DNA of 64,000 bases from Erodium maritimum (Eukaryota > Streptophyta > Magnoliopsida > Geraniales > Geraniaceae): NCBI GenBank assembly GCA_963921825.1, contig OY997588.1, positions 126,077,203 through 126,141,202 of the forward strand. Reading direction: 5' to 3'. Under the pieces are notes generated by a model. It saw nothing but the letters and a program-made list of their open reading frames with translations. It was not told the origin of the DNA and did no database searches. Numbering within the stretch: the stretch's first letter is position 1; the number at the start of each line of letters is the position of its first letter. The position numbers were made by a program, and so were the translations under genes. Positions 1 to 12,533 of the stretch are shown in pieces.

Positions 1-930
1 CAACACCACGACGGGAAGGCGAGAGGCTCGGCCATGGGTGCCGAGCTTCGCTGCCACCTCATCGTCGTGTCTCGTTTCTGTTTCACATTGAGGGACTCCA
101 TGTATCATATCCAAGATTAGGGACAATGAAGAGAAGAGTTGAGGAAAATAGAAAGAGTCATGGTGTCGATACGAGTCTGAGATGGATTGAAAATGGAAGT
201 GATGAACATCGGCTGTGAGATGATTAGAAAGTGATATGATAAGAATGACATATAAGGATTGCGTGGTCTATGTTGGTCAGGATTAGATACATATATTAAT
301 ATAAGTTTAATTATTGATTTTAATATTAAGATTGATTGAAAATTTAAATAAAGAATATTTATTATTTAATTAACAAATAAGGGTATTTTGGACAATTTTG
401 AAAAAGTGAACAGTAAACTGACATAAGCAACTGACGGAAGGGGTTCTGAGTTAATACATGAAACTTCAGGGTATGTATTAGTTAACTTTAAACTTCAGAG
501 TAATCATCGATTAAACGTGCATACTTAAGCGTATGCATTTGTAGTTTACCCTAAAAATGAAACTGGGGTATGATTTTAATACAATATTAAAACCAAAAAA
601 TGAACCGAATTAAAGGAACAAAATAATGTAAAAAATTAAAGATAATAAAATTATAAAAATTAAACAGAAAAAATAAAATAAAAAATAAAATAAAAAATAT
701 ATATTAATATATTATAATGTAATTAAATATTTATTATGGTAGATGACAAATCTAACAGAAACTTTCTTATCCTAAAAACTGTGTGAACCAATCCTACTAA
801 TACATTTTAAAGATCCAACATTCACCATAATGTCACATCATCACCCCAATCCCACCAAATATTTGCGTCACTTTGATCCTTTCTCACACAAGCAAGTTCA
901 TAATTGTAATAGTATGGTGGCATGTGGACA
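1..930. other. Left-edge intergenic DNA, no gene seen
   Basis: The first 100 bases are GC-richer and end abruptly, so they may be the tail of something outside the window. From about 290 the DNA is very AT-rich with no credible reading frame. Around 395-560 there is a stretch resembling the terminal part of common plant DNA elements: alternating phrases about 'aaacttcagggtatg' and a closing 'atgcatttgtagtttaccc'. I could not find a matching opposite end, so no element is bounded here. Confidence 0.3.
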
Positions 931-944
931 AGTGTCCATTTTTT

Positions 945-1960
945 TCTTCACCAATTCACTAATTTAATCATTCCCACTTCGTTTCAACTCCAATTAGCTT
1001 CAAACTTGCACTAATATTTTTCTTTTTTCAAGGGGTTTAAATTAAGATCAGTGATGAATATATTTTGAAGCACAAAAATAAAAATTTATATCGGGGTGAT
1101 AAAAATAATGTTGAGTGTTGATAAATTTTCACTAATATATGTTTTATATCGGGGGTATCAAACTAGTGCTAAATGTTGATAAAAATCATGTACTGAGGTG
1201 ATAAAAAATAATTAATGAGGTGATAAAAAACGTGTTCAATTCTGATAATAAGTGTGATAAAATAGAGTTTAGTGTTGATAAAAAAAACATATGATGGGGT
1301 GATAAAACACATGTAATTTAGTGATAAACATAATGTTTAGTGTTGATAAAACTTGTGCTTAATGTTCATAAAAACATGTGATGAAGTAATAAAAATCATG
1401 TTCGGTTTTGGAAAAGGATGTGATAAAAACTAGTGTTCAGTGTTGATAAAATTAGTGTAAAATGTTGATAAAAGTAGTGTTAAGTGTTGATAATTTTTTT
1501 GATAAGCGAATATTATTAAGTGTTGATAAAAATCACCAAGATATAATTTTTTTTAAATCATCCGCCAAATAATTTAATTTTTTACTACTTTAAAACATAT
1601 TTACCACTAATCTTGAAAGAACAAAGATATGAAGTTAGTTTGAAGCCAATCAGAGTTCAAACAAAGCGGGAAAAATTAAATCATGTATAGTTTTGAAAAA
1701 TGAGGTGATAAACTTGATGTCCAGTGTTGATAAAATCAGTGTGAAATGTTGATAAGACCAGTGTAAAATGTTGATAAAAATTACCTAGATATAATTCTTT
1801 TTAAATCAGCCCCAAAGTAATTATTTTTTTCGTGCTTCAAAATATATTCATGACTGATCTTGATAGAAAGCCCTTGAGAAAAATATCGGCGTAAGTTTGA
1901 AGACAATCGGAGTTCAAACGAAACGAAAAAAATTAAATTTGTGAATCGGTAAAAAATATA
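945..1960. mobile_element. Long-terminal-inverted-repeat element (foldback/MULE-like), non-coding
   Basis: The left arm (about 949-1075) and right arm (about 1815-1955) are imperfect reverse complements over roughly 130 bases. For example ATGAATATATTTTGAAGCAC at 1054-1073 is matched by its exact complement at 1832-1851, and both outer ends carry ttcac.(a)attcac-type sequence. A second, degraded copy of the right arm lies at about 1555-1680, so that arm seems to be duplicated. The centre is a minisatellite and no transposase is visible. Arm length and AT content suit a non-autonomous Mutator-like or foldback element; no clean TSD could be fixed because the ends lie in A/T runs. Confidence 0.6.
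1085..1790 (+). repeat. Degenerate minisatellite built on a GTTGATAAAA core
   Basis: The motif (a)gtgttgataaaa recurs about twenty times with spacers of about 12-30 bases between 1085 and 1530, and again at about 1700-1790 on the far side of the duplicated right arm. Spacing is irregular, so it is a degenerate tandem array and not a clean satellite. It fills the loop between the inverted arms of the surrounding element. Confidence 0.6.
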
Positions 1961-3380
1961 ATAGTTTTGGTAAAAAGCTCCTACAACTTATCAAAAAATA
2001 CTGTATATTTATGAAAGGAAGGACTTGAATTGATTAACACAAATTTTACATTAAGGGATGATATCTATTTGATTTCTCCTTTATCATGATATTATAATAA
2101 TTTTTTTAACATAAAACATAAGGGAGGGTATGGCCGTACAGATAAATAGGTGTGAAAAAGCATTGGAGGGTGAAAAGACCCTTGAGTGACACATGTAAAC
2201 AGTGTGAGTGACCAGGTGTGTCTTTACCAGGGAGGAGAGAGAAAAAGAAGAAAGTGAAACATTATGTGTGGTGGGGGAGTCAGGACAGGACTGTGTCTCT
2301 GTGCTGAGGCTGAGGCTGAGCTGCTCCAATATTTCTGACACTAACTTTATTTGCACCATTCCGTCGTTGCCAACCACAACCCAGCCCACTCAGCCCCATC
2401 TCTCTACTCTCCCACCCCATCGCCATTATTCAACTGTTTTCTAATTTCTATTCCATCGAAACACATTAGATTGTTGATGAATGAGATTAAGATAGAGTTG
2501 TTACATAATACTGTATACTGAATTTTGAGAAACACAAAAATAAGGATTATGGTGAAAATAAGGATTATGATGAAATTTGGATCAGGATTAGAGAATACAA
2601 AATCAATTATGGATGTGAACAAAAATAGTTAAAGGTAGAAAGCAACGTCTCATTGTTTCCTTTAGCTCCTTTCCATGTAATATTGAAGCAACATTTATGT
2701 TTGTCATAAACCATACCGACCCGTAACATGCCTCCCTCCACCAAACCATCACCAATTATGTTGTCTTGTCGTCACGCATAATCATCCAAACCAGTATATT
2801 GATTCTGATTCAGATTCTGATTCCGGTTATCTCTAGTCTACGGTATAACTTCCCCTCAAATAATGGTGTAGATTTAAATCATAAATATTTGGACTTGGAC
2901 CAATGGTTTAAAACAAAACTGATACTGTCTATTTTTGTTTTTATCAATGTTGGTATACATGCAAATGAGGCATAGTTTAAATTTTCTCAGACACGCAGAT
3001 TACAAGTGTGTAGGACACAAAGCGACAAACACAAACGTGAACACAAGTGTTGTATGAGTGTGAAATCAAACAGAGTTAATGCTTGTAAAAGCTCTTTTTA
3101 CTTTTGGCCTACGTGGAACAGTAATCGGAGGGAACATGGGTTTACAAGCACTCACCCCATTCCGAACCATGCTTTACGACCTGCGAGTTCGTGGTTCGCG
3201 GTTTGCGATTCGCACGTAGACTGTGAACTACAAGCTCGCGAGTCGTGGTGCGAGGTGTGTGCCGCGGACCACAATTGTTGTTCATTGGTGTACGATTCGT
3301 GTGTTCGTCGGCCACCAATGATATGCCGTCACGTAGCGTGCAATGTTTATTTTTTAATAATTAAATTCAATACAAATTAA
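1961..3380. other. Unassigned intergenic DNA
   Basis: There is no supportable gene. 2220-2440 is a purine-rich then pyrimidine-rich stretch with no conserved protein in any frame. 2800-2826 is a short imperfect (GATTCT)n run. 3130-3345 is a GC-richer, cytosine-methylation-decayed-looking block that may be the 5' flank of the PIF/Harbinger remnant that follows. Confidence 0.3.
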
Positions 3381-3406
3381 TACAAAAATTCAATTTTTTC
3401 TCCACC

Positions 3407-3414
3407 TATAAATA
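3407..3414 (+). promoter_or_regulatory. TATA box of the PIF/Harbinger ORF1 remnant
   Basis: A perfect TATAAATA sits 95 bases before the first ATG, followed by a C/T-rich, A-rich leader with no ATG. This is a normal plant core-promoter layout for the ORF1 gene at 3502. Confidence 0.55.
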
Positions 3415-3501
3415 CCCCTTCCCCATTCATCCAACCCATAAACACTTCTCTCAACTTTTACTCTCAAATTATCCACTTCCTCTCTATAGATCCGATTAAA
3501 A

Positions 3502-4931
3502 ATGTCCGACGCTTCGACTCAATTGTTGCAATCACCGAAGCAACAAAAGTACACACCAGATGAAGTCAACGCGACTGTCAACACACCTCTAGGAGGGAGT
3601 TACCAACAAATGTTGAACACAGGTTTCAACCCTACCGATCCTTGGAACGCTGAGGCTTTCACTCAATATATGCAACGTCATTAGAACATCGGTACTTTGA
3701 ACTTATCGTCTTTATTTTTTTTTCATTACAAGCGTTGTTAAATGCATTTAATTTCATTAATTAATTTTTTAGATATAAATATCGTTAAATGCAACTCATT
3801 TCATTAAATAATTTTTTTCATTATGTATGTTAATTAATCATTTGAACCTATGTCCAGTGCAATACCCGTCCACCCCCGTTCAATTTCGGCCAACAACTTT
3901 CAACCCCCCCCCCCCCCCCCCCCCCAATCAACTATTACGGCTAACCCGGTAATAGTGAGTACCACCAACAACACGTCGGTGGCGACCGTCACCCGGATGT
4001 CGTCTACCTCGTCATTTGTTGGCCCGAGACAGTAAAGCAAGCCGGTCTTCGAAAAGTGAACCAAATCTCCCCGAGGTGTACATGCTCATGATAAAAGCTT
4101 GGCTACGCACAACCAAAGACCTAATCAAGTGCAATTCCCAAGATGGGAACACGGTCTGGGGCACCGTTACGAAACGATTCGTCACAAATAGGAATTTCAA
4201 CCCGTTAGATTTTGGATGGCAAGCTGTCAAGAGCCATAGGAACAGACATGCTCCTAGAGTGCGGAGGTACCTCAACCTCTTGAAGAAGGAGAAGGATCTT
4301 GATCACAACGGATGAGACACCGAAAGATACAGAGAGCGGGTCGATGAAATCTATCTAAAGACGGAGAGGGCTAGGGACCCGAACCATTTCAACCTCCATC
4401 ATTGGATCGGGACGTTGGAAAACAAGGAGAAGTTCTGGGCAGAGGAAGGAACGGATTATATTCTATGATGACGATTGGATGAGGCAGGTAGTTACAGCTC
4501 AACCCCACCCACTTCACTTCTCACCGATGATGACAATGTTACAACTCTCGTTGGTGACTCCCAACCTGGTGAGGGATCCTCTGATCCGATCGAGGGACCA
4601 AGTGCCCTAATTTCCCCTCAACGTGTACAAGAGCGCCCAATTGACAACAAGGTCGCGGAGAGGAAGGGTTAGGGTGTTACAGACCGAGTAGCTGCCCTTA
4701 CCCAAATGGACAACGCAAAGTGTGAGAAGGTCAAGCTTGTTTACACTAGACACCAAGTTCGACAAATACATGACAAAGATTGAAGAATTGCAAAACGTGG
4801 ACGTGAAGGACTTGATCGAGGAGCAGGCGGTCAATCACGCGAAGATGTTTTCTTTATATTTCCCACAATGTGAAAATATCCAGAAACAAATTGATAGTCT
4901 CCAATTAAATTGTAATACTTTGACGCATTAA
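3502..4931 (+). pseudogene. Decayed PIF/Harbinger ORF1 (Myb/SANT-like, NAM-associated family)
   Basis: The open parts, read in order, are 3502-3684, 3850-4035, 4016-4315, 4320-4465, 4475-4672 and 4722-4931, with frame changes and stops between them. The core around 4070-4200 reads EVYMLMIKAWLRTTKDL, then a VWGTVTKRF segment. This is the trihelix/Myb-like pattern (AW..TSKD..G.....W..I...F) of the ORF1 protein that accompanies PIF/Harbinger transposases and of related NAM-associated plant proteins. A later piece (HHWIGTLENKEKFW, near 4395-4440) fits the C-terminal part of that family. A 22-base poly-C run, which would encode a proline tract, lies in the second piece. The DDE transposase ORF is not in the window, so this is a non-functional fragment. 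It could instead be a decayed host paralogue of the family; the compact promoter-ORF arrangement favours a transposon. Confidence 0.6.
3904..3925 (+). repeat. Poly-C homopolymer, 22 bases
   Basis: An uninterrupted run of C lies inside the ORF1 remnant where it would encode proline. Its length is uncertain in any assembly, so the frame across it cannot be trusted. Confidence 0.9.
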
Positions 4932-5687
4932 TTAATGTATTAATTAGTTTATTTATTTATTATTAATTACAAGTTGAAGTTTAAATTGTATTTTAGTTAA
5001 TTTATTTATTTTATTAATTAATTTTATCTAAAAAATTATATTTTATTTAATATTTACTGTTTTAAATATGAATTAAACAAATTCAATAAAAGAATAATTA
5101 ATTATCCAGTCAACATCAACTCAGTATTTCTGCAAACCATGATCCCTATACATGATCCCCTCAGTGTGGAACCAGGGTTCACATCCATAAATCATCCTAG
5201 TCACAACATGATTCACGCACCATGATCCCCACACATGATCCCCTCACTGTACATGCTCTAATGTTCTCCCCTCCTCTTAATTAAGACTTATAACATCGGT
5301 TTTGGTGGATGGACCTTGCACCCGACCCACATGTGCGTGTTGCCGTCATCATACGCCCGAGTTCATCTGAACATAATGTTTTCATCTGATTTTTCATACA
5401 AGTTTGAATTTTCTAGGGGTTTGTTTGGTTGATCAAGCCGCAAGCAAATTTCATGAGATCATGTTGATATTTTATTCAAATATTTTTTTGAAACAGTTTC
5501 TATTTTTCTTTATGTTGTTTTTTTGAACGAAATGTGTTTATATTATTAATAAAAAAAGTCGAGATAGAAAGCATGTAAACTCAGTTGCTCGTTTATAGAC
5601 CCTAAAATAAAACACCGATAATACTTCGATTTTAAAAACAAAAGAAAAACTAAAACAAAATACTTTAAAGATAAAACCAATTGTGAA
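4932..5687. other. 3' flank of the Harbinger remnant and a LINE tail scrap
   Basis: 5100-5265 has several phrases of the type 'catgatcccc(t/c)acac' and closes with 'cactgtacatgctctaa', whose complement begins TTAGAGCATGTACAGTG. That is a plausible PIF/Harbinger-type terminus beside a TTA/TAA target, but no matching left end was found. At 5520-5575 a T-run followed by 'attattaataaaaa' looks like the poly(A) end of a minus-strand LINE with nothing coding behind it. Confidence 0.35.
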
Positions 5688-7990
5688 TTTTTTTTTGATA
5701 AGCTCGAAAAATTTATTAATAAGACCAAAACCATAAAAGAATCGGAAAGCCCTGATAAGAAATCAGAGTAAAGGAGGTCAAAAGACCAGTACCACGCTTA
5801 CAAAGGAGTTCTGCTAAGGGAGAACTATAAGGACAGACCTTAACCCAAAAACAGAAAAAACCGAAAGAAACACAACAAAGAACTACTGAACCGATTTTTG
5901 TCGAGCCTTATGGGACGCTTTCCACAAAGTCAAAACAGGAGGCGCTGCCTTGATGGCACGTTCTCGGGTCAGGGAACGAGCTCTTGAGCGAGTAACTACA
6001 GTAAAAGTAGAAGATCGAATTTGACGAGGTTTAAGGAGGGCGTCCTTCCAAGGACTGCTCTCATTCTCCGTTGCTTCCGTACCCTGAACCGATGTCAATT
6101 GAGATGTTGCCTGACCGACAACACCATTGACAGAAAACAACTGTGAAATATTGCTCAAGGTAGTTCCTAAATTGTGCTTGATCCTGTGGAGGGGATTCTT
6201 TTCTCCATGAAGTTTGCGATCGAATAGAAAACTCGATAGTAAGTATGGGAGTGTGTACTCGATTCAAGGTCCCCTCCTGTCTAAAATCCCGGAATCTCTG
6301 CACACTAATCATTGCAACTGGCGAGACTGTTTCCCAACATTCTTCTGATCCTCTTGGGGCTCGCTTACATACGCCATTTTCTTGATATGTTCCTTAGATG
6401 GACCAGTCATCGATGGGTGCGTGGTCCTAGGCAATAGACCATTCCTCCACCCACAACGACAAAAAACTCGATCCTAAGTCTCCCTTGTCCCTCCCAATTG
6501 TGTGTTAGGTAAGATGTTCAGGGTTATCAGAGTTCGCATCCTTGGATATGATGGGGTGGCAGGTAAGATGTTTGAGATCACCTAAGCGAATCTAAGAACA
6601 CATGCCAGAGATATCGGTACTACCTTGATCCAGTCAGTTGAAAAGTTCTGGCCGCGTTAATCAACCGTTTCCTCTGTAGGGATTTGTCAAACCGGGGAAT
6701 CCTTGGGGTTTCTAGATCGTAATACCAGACTGCATGGCCGATCCGGCCATAGTTGAAGCATAAAGTAGGTAGGCGCTAGTAGATCAAAGTGACCCGCACC
6801 GGGCTTGGATGCTCATGGAACCGCATAGACCTTCTCAAGGGACAGTTCAAGGGAATCTAAAAGGTAACTCGAATCGTTCCACCCAAACAAAACCCCAATG
6901 GTCACACGGGATCTGCACACATTCACCCAATGTATTACCTATGAGTTCCCCTGTAGCTCGAGTCCAGACTAGGGATGGACACCCTTAGCATGCACCTAGA
7001 GTTAAAGCCTATCAAGCCGAAGGTTGTCAATTCCTATCAGATTAATTATATCTTCGAGGATAAGTGAAGACCCGTCAAAGCAACAAGGTTCATTTTGTCG
7101 GACCCAATCATTGGTTGCTTGCGAGACAAAGTAAAAACAAGAAATCCCAGGCTTTAGGTCTTGATCACTAGCCCCTAATCCGAATGATCCCACGACTTCG
7201 TGATGAAATTAGGCAGCAAATCCTTCCGGTATGGTCGACACGTGATGATCCTTCCCACCATGCCAAATTGACTTCATGCAAGGACATCCGAGGAAGCCGG
7301 GGTAAACGAGACTTCAATGATTAAGTCCTCGTCCACAAAAAAAGAGCAGGTAAAGAATCTCTCCTGGAGAGTGTCTACAGATGGCGAAAAAGCGGTCGGA
7401 GGCGGATGCAGCAGTCCAGGGCTAGGGTGGATCGGTCTAAGACTCAGGTATGGTTCACCACCCAAGGGCTATAATCCATGTAGTGAGAGCGGGAGGTTGG
7501 TCGTCGCCATCATCATCTGTGATAAGGGTTCAGGACCACCCCAGGCGAAACCAGAGAGCACAAGGTCCTCGACAGCACAGGAACGACCGCTAGGGTGCCA
7601 GTAACAAGGCAGGTTTTCCGACCCCGCTTCGGTTTTAGACTTGGTGTACCCCCCTTCAAGGATGTCAGCAAGGTATGTCCCTCAGGGGAAAAGGCGGCGG
7701 ATGACTCCATGCTAAGGAGGAAGAGGTCAATCGGTGCAAGTAGAAGAGACGGCGTGGCTGTGTGAGGTTTTGGAAATGACGCTGGCAGAGGCTTTTTTGG
7801 TTTAATAAAGGCCAAGATGGGTAGGGGCATGACAAGGAGGGATGTCATTGGAATGGTGGGACCAGTGGCAGAATCTGCCATTGTAGAGGAGGGAGATGGA
7901 CTTGATGCAACAATCACGAGTTAGACACTAAGCGACGCCATGAGAGCTAGAAAGGCTTACGGTTAGGGCTAGAGAAAGACTCTAAAGTAT
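5688..7990 (-). mobile_element. ORF1-only LINE derivative, minus strand (copy A)
   Basis: A T-run at 5688-5696 is the poly(A) tail of a minus-strand retroposon ('cgagcttatc' then A9). Reading leftwards from about 7990, the element gives a short leader, then a decayed LINE-type ORF1, then about 190 bases of 3' UTR and the tail. There is no endonuclease or reverse transcriptase between ORF1 and the tail. A matching TSD was not found, so the right boundary is an estimate. Confidence 0.55.
5883..7938 (-). pseudogene. LINE ORF1 remnant (DUF4283 plus CCHC zinc knuckle), frameshifted
   Basis: The order along the minus strand is: a proline/serine-rich N-terminus (7917-7513), a DUF4283-like stretch near 7260-7100 (VGRIITCRPYRKDLL..FITKSW), a second conserved part near 6960-6800 (GNTLGECVQIP, then RVTF..PLNCPLRRSM), a zinc-knuckle remnant near 6780-6745 (CFNYGRIGHAVW, second Cys lost) and a basic C-terminus ending at 5883 (TRSRARSLTRERAIKAA). 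The sequence is spread over all three frames with many stops. DUF4283 with a CCHC knuckle is the usual ORF1 protein of plant L1 LINEs, thought to bind the element RNA. It is dead, and no ORF2 follows. Confidence 0.6.
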
Positions 7991-8972
7991 TAGATTTGGA
8001 TTGGTTTCTATGTTGTTAGTTATATGTGTAGGTAATATAGGTTAGTATATTCACGATAAACAAAATAATAAATTGAAATAACAAATAAGAAATAACCTTC
8101 ACCGAATCAGCTAGCTTACTGATTACGGGTTTGGAAATTCGGGTTTAGTCGAGTCCATGTACTCCTGTCTCCTTAAGACACTTGACTGCCCCGTATAGGC
8201 AGCGGTCTCCCAGGATACAACGACTAACGTCAGCGAACTCAACTCCGTGTAGAAAAAATCACCAGGACTAAGAAAGAATGAAAACGTCATTGAGAGAGAA
8301 AGAGGTGGTTTTCGATATGTGAAGTGTTTTTGGTATTTGTGATGTGTTTGAAGTATGTAAAAGATGACTTAGTAGGTTGATATTTATAGGCTCTCTAATA
8401 GGGATAGAAAAGTAATTTTATGGGGTAGCTAATCCCATAAAAGCCCCTCATTAAGAGGTCATGACCAACCAACTACATAAATCTCATTTAAAACCATAAA
8501 TATTATTTAGTACCATAAATCATATTTAAGACAACAAAATCACATTTTAACCACATTTTCCCAACAATATGTACTAAATCAATCTCAATCTTATAAGACA
8601 TTATCATTTATTAATACAATGACATTTTTATTATCATTTTGTGAAATATTAATTACTTGGCTAATCATTTTTTTTATAAAATCATAAAGTATATGCTTGA
8701 TTTTAAAACTCTTAGAGGCTCTTCTCGGGTAATTTGCAGGTGGCGGTAAATTTGAAGTGAAACTGCCATCATCCTGGACCACTATTTCTTGGATTGGTAG
8801 CTGTTAGTCCTATGGCTCTTAGATATAATGCAATTTGCCCTTTTGGCTTTGTGGGTGTGAGAAATATGCAACTTGAAATGACTTAGTGTGAAATCAGACC
8901 CAGGCTTGCCTAAAGGCCATGGCGACGATAGTAAACTATCACATATGCAGCTGGCGTGAGCCGCATGCCACA
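7991..8972 (-). other. LTR-like promoter segment, minus strand, otherwise unassigned
   Basis: Read on the minus strand this region has CCTATAAATA at 8390-8381, an AC-rich leader-like stretch to about 8290, then a GC-richer block (about 8260-8150) and AT-rich DNA. That resembles U3-R-U5 of a small LTR retrotransposon, but no boundaries, primer-binding site or coding sequence were found. 8590-8970 shows nothing recognisable. Confidence 0.3.
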
Positions 8973-11581
8973 TGTAAGACCCGCCCCCGGTCGATCCCAG
9001 TAGAACCGGTGAATCCTCACTCAGTTTGACTTTCGGCCGGAAAAGTCAACCGATGACTCGGGAAGTCACTCGGGACCTTTCCGGGGCCCAAAAAGCTTAG
9101 CCAACCTCACGGTTAGCTTAGTTGGGCCGTTTCCTTCAGTTTGACTGTATTATTGTTAAAGTCAGCCGTCGGTCAAATTTGGGCTTTATATCGGTTGTTT
9201 TCCGATAAAATCTTGGAAAGCTGGAAATTAATTAAGTGGGAGTGACCACACATGACACTTGTCATGCTTGGCTTGGAGGATGAAAATGGGGCTTCAAATG
9301 ACCCTCATACACTCCTAACTTACCTTTAAAGGGATAAGACCTTAAGAGCTTTTGAGTAAATTGACATTTTAGGTCATTTAAAGGAAAAGGGAGCAACAAT
9401 TCAGCTCATTCCTTGTTGGTGCAGCCGAAATTCACTAGGAGAGTGGAGGAGGAGAGCTCATTTCTTGAGGAAGAAGATAGAGAAGAAAGCTTGGATTTTG
9501 GAGCTTGTTCTTGGTCCTTTTGCCTCCATTTTCACTTCATCTTCTTCATCTCATCTCCCTAGAGGTAAGGATACTCTTAACCCTCCATTTCATCCACTTC
9601 CAATCTATGGGTTTTGTGGGTTTTGGCTTAAAAGTTGAAGAACTTGCTTTGTGGGTGTTGCTTGGAGAAGAAGTAGTGAAGTAGGATGTTTGGATTGTAT
9701 TTTGGGTTGAAGTTTTGATGAACCCATTGAGGGTGTTGATGTTGGGGAACTTTGGATGAACATTTTGGAGTTGAGAGGACTTGGAAATGGGGTTTTTATG
9801 GTGATTTTCGTGAAACTCGAGTTGGGGAAGAAAGGGGAAGAAACTGGTCAGGTTTGATACGGAACGAGGTATGGAGAGTATCACATTCCGGCTCTCTGAG
9901 TGGCACGGAACGTGCCACATTCCGGCCCTCTGAGTGGCATGGTATGGGTCACATTCCATATCAGACCCCCAGAACCCAAACCCCTTCCTTTTAGCCTATT
10001 TTGATTCCTAAATCATTTCTTCAAACCTTAATTCCATTATTTGAGTGTTGTTCTGTACTTTGGGGATAAGAACATCGTTGAGTTATTAACTTTGGCCTTT
10101 TGGTGGTCTAAGACCGTGGTACCGAGCAAGGAAGGAAGGAAGAACTTGGACTTGAGCTGGAAGAACGAAGAGTCACGCCGGGACCCGTGTGAAGAACGGT
10201 GTGGTGACTATCGTTTGTGATATCAGAGTGTTGAGAGGAAGACCTTGAGGTAGGGAAAGTCTTAACCTCTCGTTTAAATGTTTAGTATGCATGTTAGGCT
10301 AATAAAATCGGAAAGGTCCTAGAAATGCCTATAGGATGCGAATAACTAGAATAATTGTCTTTCAATTACTAATAACCGGAAGCGTCTAGTGGTGAATGAT
10401 TAGGATGACAATCACTAGTGTAACTCGCTTTCAATACTTGGGAATTGTTTTACTGGTAGAGCGGCCTTGGCAAAGCCCTCGGATTAGTTGTGTGTTAGGA
10501 TCACATGCTTGGTTGCTTGGTTGTTTGGTTGCTTAGTGGATAGGCTAAAGAGTCTAAGGGAACTAGATGAATTACATGCTAGAATGCTCGATTGAAGGTT
10601 TACATGTTTGGTCGATTAAACTCGTGCTTGACTGTTGAACGTATTTGAATGATTGCTTGTTTCCTTAAATGGTTGATTGGAGCATCGAGTATGACTGGTT
10701 GTACCGAGCGGTGCAATCAGGTGATCGATGGACCGATGGGCCATAACTGGTAAGTAAACGGTAAGTTGTGGTTATGTGATTCGTGTGTTATGGTTATGTG
10801 ATTCGTGTGTGGTGGTTATGTAATTCGTGTGCTGTGTGTTGTGGTGAAACGGTGATGCGTGAGCTATGTGTGATAGTGGATTGGTGTTTGTTGGGAATGG
10901 ATTGCTTCGTGTTTCGGTTTGAGTGTGTTACTCAATTATTATTTGATTATTATTGAATTGCCCAAGTGTATGCTTCCTATGGGAGTAATACCTTGGTTCC
11001 CGAGGACATAAAATCCTTTGGAGACGTTTATGAGAATCCCGATGATAAGCGCCCCGAAGGGTTGTTTCCGGTAGCCTCAATGATATGCGTCTCCTCTGGA
11101 TTGGAGGGAAAATCCGAGAGGACACATCATATGTGGATCGGAGGGTGGTGACTTCAGGTGCCACATCATTGATTGATTTACCTATTGCCTGTGATTGTTA
11201 AGATTTATCTTGTTGACTTTGCTGATGAAATTATTGAGTTTAAAGTCCACCATGTTATGTATTTTCCCTACTGAGCGCAAGCTCACCCCTATGAGTTTAT
11301 TGTTGTGATTACAAGCTTGATTGGGGAGTAGAGGCTCGGGAGCTTCTTGGTGTGGGTGTCTTGTAGAGACTTCGTTTTCATTTCATTTCAGTTTTGAACA
11401 AACCATGTTGGAGGATTATTATTACAGCCCTGGAGGGTTATTTATGTTTTAAATTGAGTTATGTGGATTTGAGTTTTATATTGGAGATTTTCAGGAAGTT
11501 ACTGTTGAGTTATTTCCTTTTTAATCGTTTTATCCTAGTCATGCCTCGAGTCCGGGCAAGAAGCGGATTTGGGGCGTGACA
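8973..11581 (+). mobile_element. Tekay/Del-type Ty3-gypsy solo LTR
   Basis: It starts TGTAAGACCCGCC and ends GGGGCGTGACA. The same five bases, CCACA, lie directly outside both ends (8968-8972 and 11582-11586). That is a perfect 5-bp TSD, so the 2609-bp unit is a complete LTR left by recombination between the two LTRs of an element. The end sequence matches the LTR ends at 17309 and 59425, both of which are followed by a tRNA-Met primer-binding site. It contains a 3 x 22-bp minisatellite and the conserved palindromic block CTGAGCGCAAGCTCACCCC (11271-11289). The TATA-like element may be TTTAAAGG near 9326. Small open frames within it are not genes. Confidence 0.9.
10770..10835 (+). repeat. 22-bp minisatellite, three units, in the solo LTR
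   Basis: The units begin GGTTATGTGATTCGTGTG at 10770 and 10792, and GGTTATGTAATTCG at 10814. The array lies about 440 bases upstream of the conserved palindrome of this LTR. Confidence 0.75.
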
Positions 11582-11586
11582 CCACA

Positions 11587-12533
11587 ACCTAATCCCCATT
11601 GTCCCAGTTATGACAAACAAAGGAGGCCCGACAGTCACCCAACTCACCGGGATGGATGACAATCAACGTGGATACGACTGTCGTTCTGGATACCACTAAA
11701 ACAACATGAGAGATGGTGTGTCGGGACGAGTGCTGGCGAGTATATGAAGAGCGGAACGAGGTCCTCCTAGGGTTGCATCTGCCAGAGTTTGCGGAGGCCC
11801 ATGCGATCTAGGAGGTGCTATGATGGGCCGGGGAAATGAGAGTCATTGTTCGGAGCAATGCCTAATCTCTGGTTGGCCTCGTCAACGGAAGTTGTTATTT
11901 CTACTCCCCTCTGGGTCATATTTTCGCTGAATGTCGATCCATCAAGGAATCACTCGAGGATGTTAAACTTAAGCATGCTATTAGGCCAACAAACCGATCC
12001 TGTCTTTGACATATCAAGGAAGCTCATTTTATATCTGTCCAATCGTGATCATGATTTACTATACTGGATGCACTGTCTTGTACTCTAACATCACACCCAT
12101 ATAAGTTGATCGCCGGTTACCTTTCAAAAAAAGATGGTAGATGTGCGCGTACACGAAATGGATGGACGGTATTATGTGGGCTTTATTTAACCCTGTGGGC
12201 CTGAAGGTTTAACTTCCACTCAAACCCGTATGAACCGGCCCATACACAATTTCATCTCCCTCGCATTGTACTTGAAGTAACTATTACACCCTGTAATCGT
12301 GTAAAGGACACCACTCAACAACTTCATACCCTCTTTCACTAAATTGGATTGAATTCAACATAAGCAACGAATCTCACCACCACAACTTCCCATTTGGTTT
12401 TCCAGTCAACCAAACAGAAGATAAAGAAATGCAGTGCTGTATGGACACAAGAAAACAAAACAATAAGCACAAATTCACGACGGAATTCATTCATCAAATA
12501 TAATCAGTACAGTAATCATTATAATGAACGTAT
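11587..12533. other. Unassigned DNA between solo LTR and host gene
   Basis: 11587-12110 continues the sequence into which the solo LTR inserted; it is moderately GC-rich and has no recognisable protein. 12340-12533 is the 3' flank of the BIG GRAIN 1-like gene. No clear AATAAA was found just after its stop, so the poly(A) site is undefined. Confidence 0.3.
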
